Below are positions 61,280 to 64,000 of a stretch of 64,000 bases of DNA, one piece after another. The DNA lies in contig NZ_JACWMY010000005.1 in NCBI RefSeq assembly GCF_014773265.1, positions 1-64,000 of the forward strand, given 5' to 3'. The number at the start of each line of letters is the position of its first letter. The first letter of the stretch is position 1. Made by a program: the position numbers and the translations under genes. Origin of the DNA: Mucilaginibacter pankratovii. GTDB lineage: Bacteria > Bacteroidota > Bacteroidia > Sphingobacteriales > Sphingobacteriaceae. The notes under the pieces were generated by a model, which was given only the letters and a program-made list of their open reading frames with translations, had not been told where the DNA came from and searched no databases.

Positions 61280-63067
61280 TCAATCCAGTTTCAACACTGC
61301 CATAAACGCCGATTGTGGTATCTCTACGTTACCAACCTGGCGCATGCGTTTTTTACCTGCTTTTTGTTTTTCCAGCAATTTACGCTTACGCGATATATCA
61401 CCACCGTAACACTTGGCGGTAACATCCTTACGCATGGCTTTCACCGTTTCGCGTGCTATAATTTTAGCACCGATAGATGCCTGTATAATAATTTCGAATT
61501 GCTGGCGCGGCAATAGCTCCTTCAGCTTTTCGCAGATCTTCTTACCAAAATCGTAAGAGTTGCCACGGAATATCAGGGACGACAAAGCATCAACCGGCTC
61601 TGCATTCAGCTTAATATCCAAACGAACAAGATCACTCCGGCGGTAACCTATCTGGTGGTAATCAAACGAGGCGTAGCCTTTTGAAATGGTTTTCAGTTTA
61701 TCATAAAAATCAAATACGATCTCGCCCATTGGCATCTCGAACGTAAGTTCAACCCTATCAGATGTTAAATATGATTGATTTTTAATGAACCCGCGTTTCT
61801 GAATACAAAGCGACATCACCGGGCCAACAAAGTCGGATTTGGTAATGATCGTAGCCTTGATATATGGTTCCTCTACAAAGTCTATCTTACTTGGGTCGGG
61901 CAGATCTGAGGGGTTGTTAACTATAATTGGCTCGTTGCGGGTAGTATATGCAATGTACGATACGTTGGGTACGGTGGTGATCACCGTCATATTAAACTCG
62001 CGCTCCAGGCGTTCCTGAATGATCTCCATGTGCAGCATTCCAAGGAAACCGCAACGGAAACCAAAACCTAAAGCCGCAGAAGATTCCGGTTCAAAAACCA
62101 AAGAAGCATCGTTCAGCTGCAGCTTGGCCATCGATTCGCGCAGTTCCTCGTAATCGTCAGTATCAACCGGGTAGATACCCGCAAATACCATTGGTTTTAC
62201 TTCTTCAAAACCTTGTATACCACCCTCGCAAGGGCGGGCTATGGTGGTGATGGTATCTCCAACTTTTACCTCACGTGATTCTTTTATACCCGAGATGATG
62301 TAACCCACATCCCCGGTTTTGATCACATCTTTAGGCGCCTGTTTCAGCTTCAATGTACCAACCTCCTCTGCAATGTACTGCTTCTCGGTAGCGAAGAATT
62401 TAACTTTATCGCCTTTGCGGATCTCGCCGTTCACTACTTTAAAGTAAGCTACGATACCACGGAAGGAGTTGTAAACCGAATCGAAGATCAACGCCTGCAG
62501 AGGTGCTTCCGGATCGCCAACAGGGGCAGGGACACGCTCTATAATGGCGCGCAAAATATCAAATACGCCCATACCGGTTTTACCGGATGCAGCTAAAATC
62601 TCTTCGCGTTTGCAGCCGATCAGTTCAACTATCTGGTCTTTCACTTCCTCGGGCATAGCACCGGGGAGGTCCATTTTATTCAATACCGGGATAATTTCCA
62701 GATCATTCTCTAACGCTAAATACAGGTTAGATATGGTTTGCGCCTGGATGCCCTGCGCTGCGTCTACGATCAATAATGCTCCTTCGCAGGCCGCTATTGA
62801 GCGGGAAACTTCGTAAGAAAAATCTACGTGGCCGGGGGTATCTATCAGGTTGAGGACGTATTTTTGTCCGTCGAGCTCATAATCCATCTGTATGGCGTGG
62901 CTCTTGATGGTGATACCACGCTCCCGCTCCAGGTCCATATCGTCAAGCAGTTGTGCCTGCGATTCGCGCTGGGTAATGGTGCCGGTATATTCTAATAACC
63001 TATCGGCAAGGGTGCTCTTACCGTGGTCGATATGTGCTATGATACAAAAATTACGTATGTGCTTCAT
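61280..63067 (-). CDS. lepA: Elongation factor 4 (LepA)
   Basis: 595 residues, full length. GTPase motifs: AHIDHGKST (G1, ~10-18), RGITI (G2, ~50), DTPGH (G3, ~76) and NKMD (G4, ~130). LepA-specific segments are present: [19 protein letters not shown] (~395-413), [29 protein letters not shown], and the C-terminal [30 protein letters not shown] region. It is a ribosome-associated GTPase acting in initiation/back-translocation. It probably begins a lepA-unknown-folD unit. Confidence 0.97.
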   Translation of the reverse strand: MKHIRNFCIIAHIDHGKSTLADRLLEYTGTITQRESQAQLLDDMDLERERGITIKSHAIQMDYELDGQKYVLNLIDTPGHVDFSYEVSRSIAACEGALLIVDAAQGIQAQTISNLYLALENDLEIIPVLNKMDLPGAMPEEVKDQIVELIGCKREEILAASGKTGMGVFDILRAIIERVPAPVGDPEAPLQALIFDSVYNSFRGIVAYFKVVNGEIRKGDKVKFFATEKQYIAEEVGTLKLKQAPKDVIKTGDVGYIISGIKESREVKVGDTITTIARPCEGGIQGFEEVKPMVFAGIYPVDTDDYEELRESMAKLQLNDASLVFEPESSAALGFGFRCGFLGMLHMEIIQERLEREFNMTVITTVPNVSYIAYTTRNEPIIVNNPSDLPDPSKIDFVEEPYIKATIITKSDFVGPVMSLCIQKRGFIKNQSYLTSDRVELTFEMPMGEIVFDFYDKLKTISKGYASFDYHQIGYRRSDLVRLDIKLNAEPVDALSSLIFRGNSYDFGKKICEKLKELLPRQQFEIIIQASIGAKIIARETVKAMRKDVTAKCYGGDISRKRKLLEKQKAGKKRMRQVGNVEIPQSAFMAVLKLD

Positions 63068-63074
63068 TCAGCCG

Positions 63075-63082
63075 CAAAAATA
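63075..63082 (-). promoter_or_regulatory. -7 promoter box for lepA
   Basis: The minus strand reads TATTTTTG, an exact TAnnTTTG match, ending 7 bases before the lepA ATG. Transcription would begin within a few bases of the start codon. Confidence 0.5.
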
Positions 63083-63158
63083 ACTTTTTAGGCGGATAAA
63101 TTGGCATCATTTAAGCGATTTCGCTAACTTACCAGCGCACCAAAACCATTATCGCTGT

Positions 63159-64000
63159 ATGAAGCTGCCGCTTACTTTTGTCATTTTGTTTTGTACGCTT
63201 AAATCGGTTGCCTGCTCTTGCAGCATATTTGGCGATTTTAAAACGCCGGACGATCTAAAGTCGAATAATTTTATTGCACTGGTAAAGATCAAAAAACTAC
63301 CGCCGTTAACCGATAATAAATACATGCCATTGCGTGCGAACGATAGCATAGCCATAGATGTGATAGAATTATTTAAAGGAAAAACCACCGACCTTATACA
63401 TGATGACAGCTTTAACAGCGACTGCGCCATGAATTTAAACACTGGAGAGGAGTGGCTGTTTTTCGGCTATGAGGCAAATGGCAGAAACTATATTTCGCGT
63501 TGTAGCTACAGCGTTAGGTACCGTGATGTTTTAGGCGCGAGGGAATGGAAAGCTTTCACGGGGATATCCCAGCTAAGTTTGCTGCGCGATATATATCATC
63601 ATGCAAAACCGGTTGGCAGCGAAGTTTTGAAGTTTAATAACAGCACAACAGAAGTTGAACAAGCTTTTAAAAACGGCAAAATAAACGGTAAACGGAGGAT
63701 CTATTACCCAAGCGGCAAATTGCAAATTGCCGAAGAATTTAAGGGCGGCTTTCGCACAGGCTACCGAAAAGTATACGATACCGCTGGCCACTTAGTTTAC
63801 CTTACAAAATACAAACACGGCTTAAAAAAAGAATCGATAACCTACCAGGATACGGCAGAACACGCCTGGTATCTGAATTTTCAGATACACAACAATAAGC
63901 ACCCCTTATTTGGGGAAGGTCACGACTCGGTGTATTTTGTAAAACTACTCGATTCGTTACGTAAGAGTAAAAACTGGGCTACTCAAATCCAGTCGAAGTA
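63159..64000 (+). CDS. Secreted NTR/TIMP-like protein with MORN_2 repeats, partial (3' end outside window)
   Basis: Open from the ATG at 63159 to the window end, at least 280 residues. The signal peptide ends at VACSC, and the mature start with a Cys-x-Cys pair is like TIMP/netrin-type bacterial proteins. It continues with IALVKIKKL, a distal SDCAMNLNTGEEWLFFGYE segment and a later Cys (SRCSYS). From about residue 167, NGKINGKRRIYYPSGKLQ and EFKGGFRTGYRKVYDTAGHL are YwqK/MORN_2-type repeats, usually surface or antitoxin-like modules. The function is unknown. It is divergent from lepA. Confidence 0.8.
   Translation, partial: MKLPLTFVILFCTLKSVACSCSIFGDFKTPDDLKSNNFIALVKIKKLPPLTDNKYMPLRANDSIAIDVIELFKGKTTDLIHDDSFNSDCAMNLNTGEEWLFFGYEANGRNYISRCSYSVRYRDVLGAREWKAFTGISQLSLLRDIYHHAKPVGSEVLKFNNSTTEVEQAFKNGKINGKRRIYYPSGKLQIAEEFKGGFRTGYRKVYDTAGHLVYLTKYKHGLKKESITYQDTAEHAWYLNFQIHNNKHPLFGEGHDSVYFVKLLDSLRKSKNWATQIQSK

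Overview
The window is chromosomal DNA from a member of the Bacteroidota, most likely family Sphingobacteriaceae (Mucilaginibacter/Pedobacter-like). The reasons are many start-proximal promoters with the Bacteroidota -7 box TAnnTTTG, a PorE-like TPR/propeller/OmpA lipoprotein-type protein, a DUF3667 protein, PorT-like barrels, a LytS/LytTR pair, families of long FtsX-type permeases ending in NPVKSLRSE, and dispersed intergenic repeats of a kind familiar from that family. The genus cannot be proven from the sequence alone. I saw no prophage, insertion sequence, CRISPR array or tRNA.

Layout. 1-146: tail of an rRNA operon (3' part of 5S rRNA plus terminator). 266-3599: two secreted carbohydrate-active proteins, an (alpha/alpha)6-type protein and a GH110-like beta-helix galactosidase. 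3800-6210: a small secreted protein, then a LytS-type histidine kinase and a LytTR response regulator. 6408-19321: five tandem ~800-residue MacB/FtsX-type ABC permeases. 19322-26605: repeats, recR-glycosyltransferase-SDR, a KirBac channel and a trpD-trpF-trpB operon preceded by a complete transcription attenuator. 26817-39081: four more permeases, one ABC ATPase and a TolC-type channel. 39263-50262: outer-membrane barrel, GH9 cellulase, DUF3667, NupG, bifunctional nuclease, etfAB, TPR, chromate transporter and dnaB. 50568-64000: rlmB, manC, recQ, PorE-like protein, queE, a lipoprotein-Rieske operon, folD, lepA and the start of a secreted NTR/MORN-like protein cut by the window end.

The most distinctive feature is the nine-permease ABC array. 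It has only one ATPase and one TolC partner and no HlyD-type adaptor in the window. Four transcription units (permeases 1-2, 3-5, 6-9, and ATPase-TolC) start with the same ~95 bp regulatory block: TGTATCAT, two direct repeats (ACCGAACA-like and GCGWACA-like) 21-22 bp apart, then a TAnnTTTG promoter. Direct repeats at that spacing are how LytTR regulators bind, and a LytS/LytTR pair sits immediately upstream of the first block. I infer a dedicated two-component system controlling the array.

The second notable system is the trp attenuator: a 17-residue leader peptide with three consecutive Trp codons, a stop codon directly against the antiterminator arm, and a GNRA-loop terminator followed by seven T residues just before trpD. 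The trp operon itself is reduced to D-F-B.

The intergenic DNA is rich in repeated elements: two REP/MITE-like palindromes, a GC-rich structured element, 14-mers that abut permease start codons, and stuttering word repeats that often form hairpins at operon ends.
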